From positions 1-64,000 of the forward strand of contig CALWGZ010000009.1 of assembly GCA_944380285.1 (NCBI GenBank): a DNA stretch of 64,000 nt, given 5' to 3'. A program made the translations under genes and the position numbers. The notes beneath the pieces were generated by a model. That model did no database searches. It saw only the letters and a program-made list of their open reading frames with translations, and was not told where the DNA came from. Below are positions 1 to 9,156 of this stretch, one piece after another. The stretch's first letter is position 1. Each line of letters opens with the position of its first letter. This DNA comes from an uncultured Christensenellaceae bacterium (GTDB taxonomy: Bacteria; Bacillota; Clostridia; Christensenellales; UBA3700).

Positions 1-117
1 AACGAAGGCAAAGCGCTTTCCGCTGTTCCACTCCGCGATTCGTTGAATGTAGGCGTAGCTGCCACGGTGGTGAGTTATGAGGCAAGTCTCAAAAATAAGG
101 GGCTGATACGCCGCTGA
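1..117 (+). CDS. C-terminal fragment, SPOUT (TrmH/RlmB-like) RNA methyltransferase
   Basis: An open frame enters from the left edge and stops with TGA at 115-117. The 38 visible residues contain VPLRDSLNVGVAATVVSYEA, which resembles the last conserved motif of SpoU/TrmH 2'-O-ribose methyltransferases (typically SLNVSVAAGI..LYE), the knotted SAM-binding end of the fold. The rest of the gene would lie outside the window. The same 3' end is repeated immediately downstream, each copy closing with its own stop, so this may itself be a duplicated tail and not the original gene. The family call rests on one motif only. Confidence 0.4.
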   Translation, partial: NEGKALSAVPLRDSLNVGVAATVVSYEASLKNKGLIRR

Positions 118-624
118 CATTCAACGAAGGCAAAGCGCTTTCCGCTGTTCCACTCCGCGATTCGTTGAATGTAGGCGTAGCTGCCACGGTGGTTAGCTAC
201 GAAGCGAGCCTCAAAAATAAGGGGCTGATACGCCGATAAATTCAACGAAGGCAAAGCGCTTTCCGTTGTTCAACCCCGCGATTCGTTGAATGTGGGCGTA
301 GCTGCAACCGTGGTGAGTCTGTGCCGAACGAAAACCGATAAACACCGCCTCGTAACGGGTCTTTTTGGCGCTTTTGCGCGATCTTCGCTTGACAAATACG
401 CCATATTGCCTGCGCTCAGCCTCGCACAAAATCATCCGAAAATCCCTCGCTCCGAGGTGCGTTGCAGTCTCGCAATGCCGCCTTGCAAAAACCGCAAAAC
501 GGACAGAGAGAGCGGCATTGACGAGACCGGGTGCGTATCGATTTCCGTTCGGCAAGGCAAGCCTCAAAAACAAGGGGCTGATACGCCGCTGACATTCAAC
601 GAAGGCAAAGCGCTTTTGCGGTTC
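1..624. repeat. Tandem ~122-bp repeats of a gene 3' end
   Basis: The unit starting AACGAAGGCAAAGCGCTT begins at 1, 123, 244 and 598. Copies one and two are nearly identical (122 and 121 bp). Copy three breaks off near 320, is interrupted by about 235 bp of unrelated sequence, and resumes at about 557-597 with GCCTCAAAAACAAGGGGCTG. Copy four retains only its first ~27 bp. Each complete copy encodes the same SPOUT-like tail and ends in TGA or TAA. The interruption shares a loosely similar motif (CGCA-AAATC-TCGAAAATC) with the gene-free stretch around 6790, suggesting a dispersed element. Nothing else is recognisable in 118-726. Confidence 0.75.
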
Positions 625-726
625 GGCTCCTCGATTCGGCGGCAGCGGATGATGAGGCAGCCGCCAAAAGAAAAAGTCGCGACGCGCGGCAAAACATACG
701 CCGCCGAACCCATGTTCGGCGGCGAT

Positions 727-1080
727 TCATTTTGTAAGGAAGCGTTTGAGTTTTTGCAATCGGCGCGAGCGAAGCGCGGCGAGGCGCAGCCGCCCGCGCA
801 ATGCGGCGGCAGGCTTTTTTGCAAGGGAGTATGCGACGAGCGCTCCGACGGCGGCGAAGACGATGTGCGCTGCGCGCAAACTCCCGCCGCACAGGGTGCG
901 GAGCGCGGCAAAAGTCAGCGCGCCCGGCAGCGCGACGGCGAAAAAGTCGGCGAAAAAGCCGGCTGTCTTTTGCCGTCGGGAGAGTCGCGAAAAAGAGGCG
1001 AGCGCGGCGCATACGCCGCAAAGCGCGCCGATCGCAAAGAACGCCGCGAGGGTAAACGCCTGCGACAGCGCGAAGTTCAT
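727..1080 (-). CDS. yabQ: YabQ-like spore cortex membrane protein
   Basis: 117 residues with three hydrophobic stretches (about 5-30, 44-62, 70-86) and a basic C-terminus, the size and shape of YabQ, a membrane protein needed for spore cortex assembly in Bacillus. Its start overlaps the stop of the YabP-like gene by 4 nt (ATGA), so the two are translated as a coupled pair, as in the yabP-yabQ operon of spore formers. The primary sequence is Ala-rich and weakly conserved, so the name depends mostly on the neighbour. Confidence 0.6.
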   Translation of the reverse strand: MNFALSQAFTLAAFFAIGALCGVCAALASFSRLSRRQKTAGFFADFFAVALPGALTFAALRTLCGGSLRAAHIVFAAVGALVAYSLAKKPAAALRGRLRLAALRSRRLQKLKRFLTK

Positions 1081-1364
1081 TTGAACAATTTGGCGAGCGC
1101 GCCCCTGACGTCTTTGCCGGCGGTCGTGCGCACGCTCTTGACGTTGCCGACGATGAAGGCGGCGCCCTCGTCCGCGTCCAGCGACTCGACGACGAGGCTG
1201 TCGCCCTCGACGGTGACGACGCGGTCTTTGGCGTCGGCGACGACCTTTTTGTCGTCCGAGCGGACGAGAGAGGAGACGCCCGAGAGGGCAACGCTCTTGC
1301 CGAAGATCACTTGCGCTTGCAGCGGCGTTGCGGCGGTCTGTTTTGCGGAACTTTTAATTTGCAT
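1077..1364 (-). CDS. yabP: YabP-family sporulation protein
   Basis: 95 residues. The core (LSGVSSLVRSDDKKVVAD, then VTVEGDSLVVESLDADEG, then FIVGNVKSV) follows the YabP/YqfC pattern: an 'LsGV..V.sfD' strand, a 'G.L.V..L..e.g.l.v.G.I.sl' strand pair. YabP is made in the mother cell and is required for cortex/coat formation. GAGGTG lies 6 nt before the ATG. The gene runs divergently from the str operon; its promoter should fall between 1365 and 1476. It implies a sporulating organism or a recent descendant of one, in agreement with Spo0A at 9559-10341. Confidence 0.72.
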   Translation of the reverse strand: MQIKSSAKQTAATPLQAQVIFGKSVALSGVSSLVRSDDKKVVADAKDRVVTVEGDSLVVESLDADEGAAFIVGNVKSVRTTAGKDVRGALAKLFK

Positions 1365-1476
1365 GGTTCACCTCTTCAAAGCGTATTCGCGCCGTGCGGC
1401 GGTTATGACTCGCGCGCCTTTTGTATATGTGCGTACACGAAAATAATAAATTTTACAATTTTCTCGCTCAAAACGG

Positions 1477-1505
1477 TTGACAAGTGCGGCGATAGAGATT
1501 ACAAT
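1477..1505 (+). promoter_or_regulatory. str operon promoter
   Basis: TTGACA at 1477-1482, 17-nt spacer, TACAAT at 1500-1505. Predicted start near 1512 gives a ~90-nt leader before rpsL. Near-consensus sigma-A promoter. Confidence 0.8.
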
Positions 1506-1602
1506 GTATTTCGTTCGCGCCCAAAAGCGCGGGCTTTGGTATGGGAATTCCTCAAAAAGGAATGACTGTCCGACAAAAATAATACAGGAGGTAAACGGTC
1601 AG

Positions 1603-1977
1603 ATGCCAACAATCAATCAGTTGATCAGACAAGGACGTGAGAAGCAGGTCAAGAAGAGCACCACGCCGATCATGCAGAGCTGCCCTCAAAAAAGAGGTGT
1701 ATGCCTCAACGTGACGACGACCTCTCCCAAGAAGCCTAACTCCGCTCTGCGCAAGATCGCGAGGGTCAGGCTGGTGAACGGTCAGGAAGGTACCATCTAC
1801 ATTCCCGGTATCGGTCACAACTTGCAGGAACACAGCGTCGTACTGATAAGAGGTGGTAGAGTAAGAGACCTGCCGGGCGTCCGTTATCACATCATCCGCG
1901 GAACGCTGGACTGTGCAGGCGTAGCGAAGCGTATGCAAGCGAGATCTAAATATGGCGCGAAGAAGCCCAAGAAGTAA
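1603..1977 (+). CDS. rpsL: 30S ribosomal protein S12
   Basis: 124 residues, full length for bacterial S12, with the diagnostic [12 protein letters not shown] and [15 protein letters not shown] segments that line the decoding centre. ATG 1603 is chosen over upstream in-frame starts because AGGAGGT sits 10 nt before it and the protein then begins MPTINQL as in other S12 proteins. First gene of the str operon (rpsL-rpsG-fusA-tuf). Lys43 is present, but position 88, Lys in most bacteria, is Arg ([13 protein letters not shown]); K88R is a known streptomycin-resistance substitution. Confidence 0.98.
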   Translation: MPTINQLIRQGREKQVKKSTTPIMQSCPQKRGVCLNVTTTSPKKPNSALRKIARVRLVNGQEGTIYIPGIGHNLQEHSVVLIRGGRVRDLPGVRYHIIRGTLDCAGVAKRMQARSKYGAKKPKK

Positions 1978-2026
1978 GGCTTCACCTGTTTAGGTCGGAA
2001 AATCATTCCAATAGGAGGTAAAAACA

Positions 2027-2497
2027 ATGCCGAGAAGAAGAGGTATGTTCGTAAGAGACGTCCTTCCCGATCCCATGTACAACAGCAAGGTCGTGACAAA
2101 GTTCGTCAACCAGATCATGTGGGACGGCAAGAAGGGCACCGCTCAAAGTATAGTTTACGGCGCTTTCGACATAATCAAGGAGAAGACGGGTATGGAGCCG
2201 ATGGAGGTCTTCAACAAGGCCATGGCGAACGTCATGCCCGAATCCGAGGTCAAGGCGCGCCGCGTCGGCGGATCGACCTACCAGGTCCCGATCGAGATCA
2301 GACCCGCTCGTCGCCAAACTTTGGCGATCAGATGGCTGGTCATGTTCTCCCGCAAGAGAGGCGAAAAGACTATGGCGGAGCGCGTGGCGGCTGAGCTGCT
2401 CGACGCGTACAACAACACCGGCAATTCTGTCAAGCGCAAGGAAGACATGCACAGAATGGCCGAGGCAAACAAGGCGTTTGCTCACTATCGTTGGTGA
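2027..2497 (+). CDS. rpsG: 30S ribosomal protein S7
   Basis: 156 residues, the usual S7 length; begins [16 protein letters not shown] and carries the [18 protein letters not shown] and [24 protein letters not shown] C-terminal segments typical of S7, which nucleates the 3' domain of 16S rRNA and contacts tRNA at the E site. AGGAGG lies 9 nt upstream. 49 nt after rpsL and 29 nt before fusA, consistent with one transcript. In many bacteria S7 also represses its own operon; no specific binding structure was identified here. Confidence 0.98.
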   Translation: MPRRRGMFVRDVLPDPMYNSKVVTKFVNQIMWDGKKGTAQSIVYGAFDIIKEKTGMEPMEVFNKAMANVMPESEVKARRVGGSTYQVPIEIRPARRQTLAIRWLVMFSRKRGEKTMAERVAAELLDAYNNTGNSVKRKEDMHRMAEANKAFAHYRW

Positions 2498-2526
2498 TCC
2501 CGACGACATAGACACAGGAGATACAC

Positions 2527-4605
2527 ATGGCGAGAGAATTTGCTTTGGAAAAAACCCGCAACATCGGTATCATGGCGCATATCGACGCGGGCAAGACCAC
2601 CACGAGCGAAAGAATTCTGTATTACACCGGTATCAACCACAAGATCGGCGAGGTCCACGACGGCAGCGCGACGATGGACTGGATGGTCCAAGAGCAGGAG
2701 AGAGGTATCACCATCACTTCCGCCGCGACGTCCACCACTTGGAGAGGCTGCCGCATCAACCTCATCGACACCCCCGGACACGTCGACTTCACCGTTGAAG
2801 TCGAGCGTTCGCTCCGCGTCCTCGACGGCGCGGTGGCGGTCTTCTGCGCACGCGGCGGCGTTCAGCCCCAGTCCGAGACCGTTTGGAGACAGGCGACCAA
2901 GTACCACGTTCCGCGTATCGCGTTCGTCAACAAGATGGACCGCGACGGAGCGGACTTCGAAAACGTGCTCCAAATGATGAAGGACAGACTGCACACCACC
3001 CCGGTCGCTATGGTCGAGCCCATCGGCAAAGAGGACAACTTCGTCGGCGTAGTCGATCTTGTCGAAAACGTCGCGATCGTCTACACCGACAAGGAAGGCA
3101 AGACTTTCGAGCACCGCGAGATCCCCGAGGACATGAAGGAAAAGTGCGCCGAGGCGAGACAAAAGCTGCTCGACGACGCGTCGATGTTCGACGAGGAGTT
3201 GATGGAGAAGCTGCTCGAAGAGCAGGAGGTCACCCCCGACGAGATCAAAAAGGCGATCCGCAAGGGCGTCCTCTCGATGGACATCACCCCCGTGTTCTGC
3301 GGTTCCGCATACCGCAACAAGGGCGTTCAGCTGTTGCTCGACGCCATCGTCGACTATCTGCCCTCTCCGATCGACATCCCGCCGGTCGAAGGCTACGATC
3401 CCGACGACAAGAACAACGTCATGCACCGCGAGGCGGACGACAACGCGCCGTTCAGCGGTCTTGCGTTCAAGATCATGGCGGATCCGTTCATCGGTAAGCT
3501 GGCGTTCTTCCGCGTTTACTCCGGCGTCGTCAAGGCAGGTTCGTATGTGCTCAACAGCACCAAGAACAAGCGCGAGAGGATAGGACGTATCGTCAGAATG
3601 CACGCCAACAGCCGCACCGAGGTCGAAGAGGCTCACGCCGGCGACATCATCGCGCTGGTCGGTCTCAAAGATACGACCACGGGCGACACGCTTTGCGACC
3701 CCGACAAGCCGATCGTGCTCGAGAGCATGGAGTTCCCCGAGCCGGTCATCAACGTCGCGATCGAGCCCAAGACCAAGGCGGGTCAGGAGAAGATGTCCAT
3801 CGCGCTCATGAAGCTGGCGGAAGAAGACCCCACCTTCAAGACCTACACCAACCAAGAGACCGGTCAGACCATCATCGCCGGTATGGGCGAGCTGCACCTC
3901 GACATCATCGTCGACAGACTTTTGAGAGAGTTCAAGGTCGAGGCGAACGTCGGTCAGCCGCAGGTCGCGTACAGAGAGACCATCCGCAAGACCGTCGAGG
4001 TCGAAGGCAAGTACATCCGTCAAAGCGGCGGTAAGGGTCAGTACGGACATTGCCGTCTCGTGCTCTCTCCCAACGAGCCCGGAAAGGGCGTGACCGTTGT
4101 CGACAAGACCGTCGGCGGCGTCATCCCCAAGGAGTACATCCCCGCTGTCGAAGCCGGTATCAGAGAGGCTGCTCTCGGCGGCGTCATCGCGGGCTACGAG
4201 CTTGTGGACTTCAACGCGGACATCGTCTTCGGTAGCTATCACGAAGTCGACTCGTCCGAAATGGCTTTCAAGATCGCCGGTTCCATGGCGCTCAAAGACG
4301 GCGCCGCAAAGGCGGACCCCGTCCTGCTCGAACCCATCATGGCTGTCGAAGTCACGACCCCCGACCAATATCTCGGCGACGTGCTCGGCACGATCAACGG
4401 CAGACGCGGCAGCGTCAAGTCGATGGAGAACAGAGGCGGCGAGCAGGTCATCGACGCGGAGATCCCGCTTGCGGAGATGTTCGGCTATGCGACCACGCTC
4501 AGGTCCAGCACCCAAGGAAGAGGCGATTTCTCCATGCAATTCGACCACTATGCGGAAGTTCCCAAGAGCGTTTCCGCCAAAATCGTCGAAGCGAGAAAAA
4601 AGTAA
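2527..4605 (+). CDS. fusA: Elongation factor G
   Basis: 692 residues, full-length EF-G, the GTPase that drives tRNA-mRNA translocation and ribosome recycling. P-loop AHIDAGKTT near residue 17-25, switch [14 protein letters not shown] specificity motif, [10 protein letters not shown] at the end of the G domain, then domains II-V ([32 protein letters not shown]). GGAG-type binding site 5-10 nt before ATG. Follows rpsG at 29 nt. No truncation or unusual residue noticed. A 712-codon open frame on the opposite strand is a codon-bias shadow. Confidence 0.98.
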   Translation: MAREFALEKTRNIGIMAHIDAGKTTTSERILYYTGINHKIGEVHDGSATMDWMVQEQERGITITSAATSTTWRGCRINLIDTPGHVDFTVEVERSLRVLDGAVAVFCARGGVQPQSETVWRQATKYHVPRIAFVNKMDRDGADFENVLQMMKDRLHTTPVAMVEPIGKEDNFVGVVDLVENVAIVYTDKEGKTFEHREIPEDMKEKCAEARQKLLDDASMFDEELMEKLLEEQEVTPDEIKKAIRKGVLSMDITPVFCGSAYRNKGVQLLLDAIVDYLPSPIDIPPVEGYDPDDKNNVMHREADDNAPFSGLAFKIMADPFIGKLAFFRVYSGVVKAGSYVLNSTKNKRERIGRIVRMHANSRTEVEEAHAGDIIALVGLKDTTTGDTLCDPDKPIVLESMEFPEPVINVAIEPKTKAGQEKMSIALMKLAEEDPTFKTYTNQETGQTIIAGMGELHLDIIVDRLLREFKVEANVGQPQVAYRETIRKTVEVEGKYIRQSGGKGQYGHCRLVLSPNEPGKGVTVVDKTVGGVIPKEYIPAVEAGIREAALGGVIAGYELVDFNADIVFGSYHEVDSSEMAFKIAGSMALKDGAAKADPVLLEPIMAVEVTTPDQYLGDVLGTINGRRGSVKSMENRGGEQVIDAEIPLAEMFGYATTLRSSTQGRGDFSMQFDHYAEVPKSVSAKIVEARKK

Positions 4606-4616
4606 CGCCCCAGCGG

Positions 4617-4646
4617 TTGACAAAACCGCTCACAACAAAGTAAAAT
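4617..4646 (+). promoter_or_regulatory. Possible internal promoter for tuf
   Basis: TTGACA 4617-4622, 18-nt spacer, TAAAAT 4641-4646, in the 83-nt fusA-tuf gap. The -35 sits in a small hairpin (AGCGGTT/AACCGCT). Would allow extra tuf transcription independent of the operon. Confidence 0.5.
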
Positions 4647-4688
4647 AAAATAACAAAGCCGTTTGTTACAAACAGGAGGACAATAATT

Positions 4689-5891
4689 ATGGCAAAGGCA
4701 AAATTCGAAAGAACCAAACCGCACGTCAACATCGGCACCATCGGCCACGTCGACCATGGTAAGACCACGTTGACCGCAGCTATCACCATGTACTGCGCTG
4801 CCAAGGGCCATGCGCAGAAGATGAGATATGACGAAATCGACAAGGCCCCGGAAGAGAAGGCGAGAGGTATCACAATCAATACCGCTCACGTCGAGTACGA
4901 GACCGACACCCGTCACTATGCTCACGTTGACTGCCCCGGACACGCCGACTATGTCAAGAACATGATCACCGGCGCGGCGCAGATGGACGGCGCTATCCTC
5001 GTCGTTGCGGCGACCGACGGTCCGATGCCCCAGACCAGAGAGCACATCCTGCTCGCTCGTCAGGTCGGCGTTCCCTACATCGTCGTGTTCCTCAACAAGA
5101 CCGACCAAGTCGATGACCCCGAACTCCTCGAGCTCGTCGAAATGGAAGTCCGCGAGCTGCTCAGCGAGTATGAATTCCCCGGCGACGACACCCCGATCAT
5201 CAAGGGTTCCGCGCTCCTCGCGCTCAACGCCGCTTCCGAAGGCAGGATCGATGATCCCGCTTGCGCTTGCATCCAGGAGCTCCTCGACGCGGTCGACAGC
5301 TACATCCCCGCTCCCGAGCGCGACACCGACAAGCCCTTCCTTATGCCTGTCGAAGACGTCTTCACGATCACCGGCCGCGGCACCGTCGCTACCGGCAGAG
5401 TCGAGAGAGGTATGGTCAAGATCCAGGACAAGGTCCAGATCGTCGGTATCCACCCCACCGTCGAGACGACCATCACCGGTCTCGAAATGTTCCGCAAGCT
5501 TCTTGACGAGGCGCAAGCGGGCGACAACATCGGCGCGCTGCTCCGCGGTATCGACCGCAAGGGCATCGAGAGAGGTCAGGTCCTCGCGAAGCCGGGTTCG
5601 ATCAACCCCCACACCAACTTCACTTCGCAGGTCTACGTTTTGACCAAGGACGAAGGCGGCCGCCACACCCCGTTCTTCAACGGCTACAGACCGCAGTTCT
5701 ACTTCAGAACGACCGACGTTACCGGTTCCATCAAGCTCCCCGAGGGAGTTGAGATGGTCATGCCCGGCGACAACGTCAACATGGAGATCGACCTCATCAC
5801 CCCGATCGCTATCGAGGAAGGCTTGAGATTCGCTATCCGTGAGGGCGGCAGAACCGTCGGTTCCGGCGTCGTTGCGAAGATCCTCGGCTAA
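4689..5891 (+). CDS. tuf: Elongation factor Tu
   Basis: 400 residues, complete EF-Tu, the GTPase delivering aminoacyl-tRNA to the ribosome. [10 protein letters not shown]-loop at residues ~18-26, [29 protein letters not shown] (NKxD), GSALLAL, and domains II/III with [13 protein letters not shown] and [19 protein letters not shown] lies 7 nt before the ATG. Last gene of the str cluster and followed by a strong terminator. The NKTD form of the G4 motif (in place of NKCD) is a normal variant. Confidence 0.98.
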   Translation: MAKAKFERTKPHVNIGTIGHVDHGKTTLTAAITMYCAAKGHAQKMRYDEIDKAPEEKARGITINTAHVEYETDTRHYAHVDCPGHADYVKNMITGAAQMDGAILVVAATDGPMPQTREHILLARQVGVPYIVVFLNKTDQVDDPELLELVEMEVRELLSEYEFPGDDTPIIKGSALLALNAASEGRIDDPACACIQELLDAVDSYIPAPERDTDKPFLMPVEDVFTITGRGTVATGRVERGMVKIQDKVQIVGIHPTVETTITGLEMFRKLLDEAQAGDNIGALLRGIDRKGIERGQVLAKPGSINPHTNFTSQVYVLTKDEGGRHTPFFNGYRPQFYFRTTDVTGSIKLPEGVEMVMPGDNVNMEIDLITPIAIEEGLRFAIREGGRTVGSGVVAKILG

Positions 5892-5915
5892 TCACCGAAA
5901 CGCAAACAAAAACGC

Positions 5916-5944
5916 AAAGCGCGTCCGCAAGGGCGCGCTTTTTG
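5916..5944 (+). terminator. Terminator of the str operon
   Basis: AAAGCGCGTCC / GGGCGCGCTTT stem of 11 pairs (one G-T) with GCAA loop, then TTTTT. 25 nt after the tuf stop. Confidence 0.85.
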
Positions 5945-6094
5945 TCATGCAAAAGCAGGGACGCTTCGAATTTTGATTGTGACAAAGAAAGGAGTCCGCA
6001 ACGGAAAAGCAAGGTAAGTCCGTTCGGTGCTGACATGCCCTCGAAGAGGTCTATCATATAGGTGACAGCGCGCAATTGCGCAATGGAGGCAATT

Positions 6095-6466
6095 ATGAAA
6101 AAGCGGCTCTTTACGGCAGCATTGACCGTACTTGTTGCCGCTTTGACTCTCGGTTGTTTCACCGCTTGCTACGGTGACGCCGACTATTTCGCGAACCTCG
6201 CGGAATACGGTTTTTGGGCGAACGACCCCGACGAAGCGATCGCTCAACCCAAGATAGGACAGCTCGTGCGCGACTTCCTCAACTCGCCTCTGCCCGACGG
6301 CAAGAGCGAACAGACAATGCGCGGGTGCGAATTTTCGTGCCCGTGTTTGTTATATGAAAAAACGGGCAAGGCGCATCCAAAGGCGGCGTTCCGAAAAGCC
6401 TATTTTCGAGCTGCCAAGAATCTGCATAGATCAATTTGTAATCGACAACTTAAAAGGCTTGCCTAA
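6095..6466 (+). pseudogene. Truncated lipoprotein gene
   Basis: The frame from ATG 6095 (GGAGGC 5 nt upstream) encodes a signal peptide with lipobox-like Cys (MKKRLFTAALTVLVAALTLG then CFTAC), then about 50 residues with normal codon use (DYFANLAEYGFWANDPDEAI..). From about 6320 the reading turns into basic, low-quality sequence ending at 6466, overlapping the start of a repeat-rich stretch. I read this as a lipoprotein gene whose 3' part was lost or replaced by repeats. A candidate promoter (CTGACA, 16 nt, TATCAT) lies at 6029-6056. The signal peptide resembles that of the lipoprotein at 8646, so it may once have been a paralogue. Confidence 0.5.
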
Positions 6467-7300
6467 GGAGCAATTTGATAAACAGAACCACGGAGTATTG
6501 AGGGGAAAACCAAAAACAGCGAGTATGAGAAACGGCGGCGATTGCATTTGCAATCACCGCCGTTGCGATTCGAAGCGTAATTTTTGGGTTGCCAAGAATC
6601 CGTATCAAAAAGTCAAAACGCGAAGTTGCATTTTTTGACAAGGTTGCGTTTCGCGTCGCGCGGAACCGCGCCGTTCTGTTCCGCGCTCGCTTTGCGGCGC
6701 GGCACATCTCACGTCTCGGACGGCTCATTTTCGCCCTTTTGCGCCGTGTGTCGCTTGCATACCGGCAGGTAAGCGGCGTTCCACACGGCGCAAAATCTTC
6801 GAAAATCGCTCGCCCGATACTTCGCGGTTCTGTTAAACCAATCGGTTCTTAACAAACTCAGATATGAGATAAGCATCTATCTCGCCCAACCGCGCTTGGG
6901 CGAAATACAATAACGAAGTCCCCGAATGACCGCGCTCTTCGGGGACTTCACCTTGCGGGACCGCGAACGGCGAGTGAGCGCTTGTCCCGTGGGAAGGGGA
7001 GTATTGAGGGGAAAACCAAAAATAGCGAGTATGGGAAACGGCGGCGATTGCATTTGCAATCACCACCGTTGCGATTCGAAGCGTTAATTTTTGGGTTGCC
7101 AAGAATCCGCAGTATAAAGCGAAGAACAAAACTTACTCAAAGCGTGTAAATCGGCGATTCAGCGTCGCGCGGAACCGCGCTTCCCGCGCGACTTGATAGC
7201 GAAGTCCCCGAATGACCGCGCTCTTCGGGGACTTCACCTTGCAGGGGCGTGAGCGGAGCGAACAAGTCCCCTGTCGGAGGGGGAGTATTGAGGGGGAACC
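6467..7300. repeat. Gene-free stretch of dispersed palindromic repeats
   Basis: Two repeat types recur. Type 1 (~112 bp, 6498-6609 and 7007-7115) starts TTGAGGGGAAAACCAAAAA and contains a hairpin with arms AACGGCGGCGATTGCA and TGCAATCACCGCCGTT (one mismatch in the second copy). Type 2 (about 6918-6957 and 7198-7238) has arms GAAGTCCCCGAA / TTCGGGGACTTC around TGACCGCGC, followed by a G-rich tail ending GGGGAGTATTGAGGGG that leads into type 1 or into the next element. Short open frames here have no family resemblance and change frame between copies. They look like non-autonomous, folded repeat elements of the MITE/REP kind. Confidence 0.65.
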
Positions 7301-7323
7301 ATTTCGCCGCTCATATGAAAATA

Positions 7324-7366
7324 CCGTCTGCAAGCGGTTTGCTTGCAGACGGTGTTGATTTGAGCG
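7324..7366 (-). terminator. Terminator of the SIS-domain gene
   Basis: On the minus strand: ACCGTCTGCAAGC, 5-nt loop, GCTTGCAGACGGT, then ATTTT. Perfect 13-bp stem about 35 nt after the stop codon. It is nested in a larger imperfect palindrome whose arms (ACCATTTCGC / GCGAAATGGT) lie at about 7300 and 7370. Confidence 0.8.
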
Positions 7367-7399
7367 ATAAGCGAAATGGTGCCCCCTCAAAGAGCAAAG

Positions 7400-8440
7400 T
7401 TACAGCGTCACCGTCACCTTCTTGAGATTGCGCGGCGCGTCGACGTTGAGCCCTTTTGCCTTGCCGATGTTGAGTGCGAGCAGCGACGCGGCGACGCCGT
7501 AGAGGACGGGCGCGCATTTGTCGCAACCGTGAGGCATCTTGATCGAGCGATTGGCAAGCCCCTCAATCTCGGGAATGTCGGTGAACGCGGTCAGATCCGC
7601 GCCCGCTTCGCGGATGCGCTTTGCCATCGAGATGAACTCGTCGTTGAACTTGCCGTCCGGAGCAAACATGATGACGTTCGCGCCTTCGGCAAGCAGGGAC
7701 AGCGGTCCGTGCATAAAGTTGGCGGCAGAGTAGGAGCGGTTGAAGATGTAGCAGCACTCGGTCAACTTGAGCGAGCATTCGTCTCCGGAGCCCAACATAG
7801 TGCCGCGCGAGAGGATGATGAAGTTGTTGCGCTCGTGCAAGTCCTTCGCGACGGCGGCGATGTCGTCGTTGAGAGCCAGCACGGACGGGATCTTGGCGAT
7901 GATCTTGTCGACGCACATGTCGACCTCTTTGCCGACGCACTCGGTCAACAGATAGAGCGCGATGATCTCGGCGATGTAGGTCTTGGTCGCTGCGACCGAC
8001 TTCTCTTCGTCGACGTCGAGGAAGAGGTGGATGTCACAGCCCTTGGCGACGGTGCTGTTCTCGTCGTTGGTGACGCCGATCGTCAACGCGCCGCGCGCCT
8101 TAGCGTCCTCCATCACCGCGACGGTGTCCTTGGACATGCCGCTTTGGCTGACGATGACCATGCAGGTCGAGGACAGGTCGACGTCCGCGCCGTAGACCGT
8201 CGTCAAAGACGGATGATATTTGCCCACAAGTTTGCCCGAATAGAGCGGGCAAACAAACGAGAAGACGGTCGACGCATTGTCGGACGAACCTCTCGACATC
8301 GTGATGATCTTGGTGATATTGCGCTTCGCGAACTCCTCGCGGATCTTGCCTTGCATTGCGCGGCATGCCTTGGCGGTGCGCTTAAGCGCCTCGGGCTCGG
8401 AGAAGATCTCCTGCTGCATCATAGTGATTTTTTCGGTCAT
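7400..8440 (-). CDS. SIS-domain sugar-phosphate isomerase/deaminase (GlmS-C / NagB-II type)
   Basis: 346 residues made of two SIS domains without the glutaminase domain of GlmS. Seen: start MTEKITMMQQEIFSEPEAL (the short 'M..EI.E.P' lead typical of the class), SRGSSDNAS and SQSGMSKDT phosphosugar-binding loops in SIS1, NDENSTVAKGCDIHLFLDVDE, then SRGTMLGSGDECSLKLTE in SIS2 and a Lys/Asn-rich end. Family members deaminate glucosamine-6-phosphate or split fructosamine phosphates; the substrate cannot be read from sequence. GAGGTG binding site, own promoter and terminator: a single-gene unit. Links to the GH20 hexosaminidase at 39523 are possible for amino-sugar use, but that is inference. Confidence 0.8.
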   Translation of the reverse strand: MTEKITMMQQEIFSEPEALKRTAKACRAMQGKIREEFAKRNITKIITMSRGSSDNASTVFSFVCPLYSGKLVGKYHPSLTTVYGADVDLSSTCMVIVSQSGMSKDTVAVMEDAKARGALTIGVTNDENSTVAKGCDIHLFLDVDEEKSVAATKTYIAEIIALYLLTECVGKEVDMCVDKIIAKIPSVLALNDDIAAVAKDLHERNNFIILSRGTMLGSGDECSLKLTECCYIFNRSYSAANFMHGPLSLLAEGANVIMFAPDGKFNDEFISMAKRIREAGADLTAFTDIPEIEGLANRSIKMPHGCDKCAPVLYGVAASLLALNIGKAKGLNVDAPRNLKKVTVTL

Positions 8441-8489
8441 GTTGCACCTCGATGATTTGTTCGGGCAAATATATGTTCCCGACGCCTAT

Positions 8490-8518
8490 ATTATACCCCA
8501 AAGCAAAGACTAACGCAA
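8490..8518 (-). promoter_or_regulatory. Promoter of the SIS-domain gene
   Basis: Minus strand TTGCGT (8518-8513), 17-nt spacer, TATAAT (8495-8490), extended by a G-rich element. Leader ~43 nt, too short for a glmS ribozyme. Confidence 0.7.
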
Positions 8519-8610
8519 GGAAAAGTCGCCTTTTGCAGCCAAAGCCAATCGAGAGAAAATGTTTTTGAGTTAGCGATGGCTAACTAGATGGGGCGGCGCA
8601 CGATATCCGC

Positions 8611-8616
8611 TATAAT
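8611..8616 (+). promoter_or_regulatory. -10 box of lipoprotein gene, with upstream palindrome
   Basis: TATAAT at 8611-8616; no good -35. A GTTAGC-GATG-GCTAAC inverted repeat at about 8570-8585 lies just upstream of the expected -35 and could be an activator or repressor site. Confidence 0.45.
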
Positions 8617-8645
8617 TGTCGCAGTCAACAAAGGAGGATATCGCT

Positions 8646-9155
8646 ATGAAAAAATTGTTGAGCGCCACGATCGCGGTGATCGTCGCGTTGAGCTGCGTGT
8701 TCGCGATGGCGGCGTGCGTCGACGACACGATCGAACCGCCCGAGGGCTATTCCGTCGACGGCAGAAAATTGAACGAGATCTATGACATCGACGACTATGA
8801 AAGAGGGGAGTATCTCGTGCCCTATGAGGTGATCTCCGAGTCGGTCATGGGCAAGTCGATGGTGGAGAAGTATTGCGTGTCGACGGTCAAGGTCACAAAG
8901 AGCGAGGACGGCTTCAAATTGGCGATCTTTGTCGTCGATCCGTCCGTGATGGACAATGTGAGGTTGGTCGAAGGAGAAGTCGAGATTTCCGGCACGGCGG
9001 TGAACGAGTTCGGTTACGACGGGTACGAATTCGAAGTTTCGCGAGGCGCCTTGGACGGCGAGATCGCTGTCAGGCTGTTTGTGAGCATGGTGATGAAGCG
9101 CGACACCAACTTCGGGATCAAACTCGATCTGTCACAGGCGAAATTGGTCGCTTGA
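8646..9155 (+). CDS. Small lipoprotein of unknown function
   Basis: 169 residues from ATG 8646, chosen because AAAGGAGGATATCGCT precedes it; the longer frame upstream has no binding site. Signal peptide MKKLLSATIAVIVALSCVFA followed by MAAC, a lipobox with Cys near residue 24, so the mature protein should be lipid-anchored outside the membrane. The mature part is acidic, alternates short strands (STVKVTKSEDGFKLAIFVVD, GEVEISGTAV, YEFEVSRGAL) and is probably a single beta-rich domain. No family recognised. Followed after 1 nt by the YgbA-like gene, so probably cotranscribed with it. Confidence 0.7.
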   Translation: MKKLLSATIAVIVALSCVFAMAACVDDTIEPPEGYSVDGRKLNEIYDIDDYERGEYLVPYEVISESVMGKSMVEKYCVSTVKVTKSEDGFKLAIFVVDPSVMDNVRLVEGEVEISGTAVNEFGYDGYEFEVSRGALDGEIAVRLFVSMVMKRDTNFGIKLDLSQAKLVA

Positions 9156-9156
9156 T

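Noticed and set aside
286..1446. 386-codon plus-strand frame over the repeats and yabPQ
   Set aside because: Crosses unrelated repeats and two minus-strand genes with good family matches; no start signal.
2485..4623. 712-codon open frame antisense to fusA
   Set aside because: Shadow of strong codon bias; no ribosome site, and EF-G on the other strand is certain.
8441..8490. glmS ribozyme/riboswitch before the SIS gene
   Set aside because: The leader is only about 43 nt and shows none of the ribozyme's conserved core.
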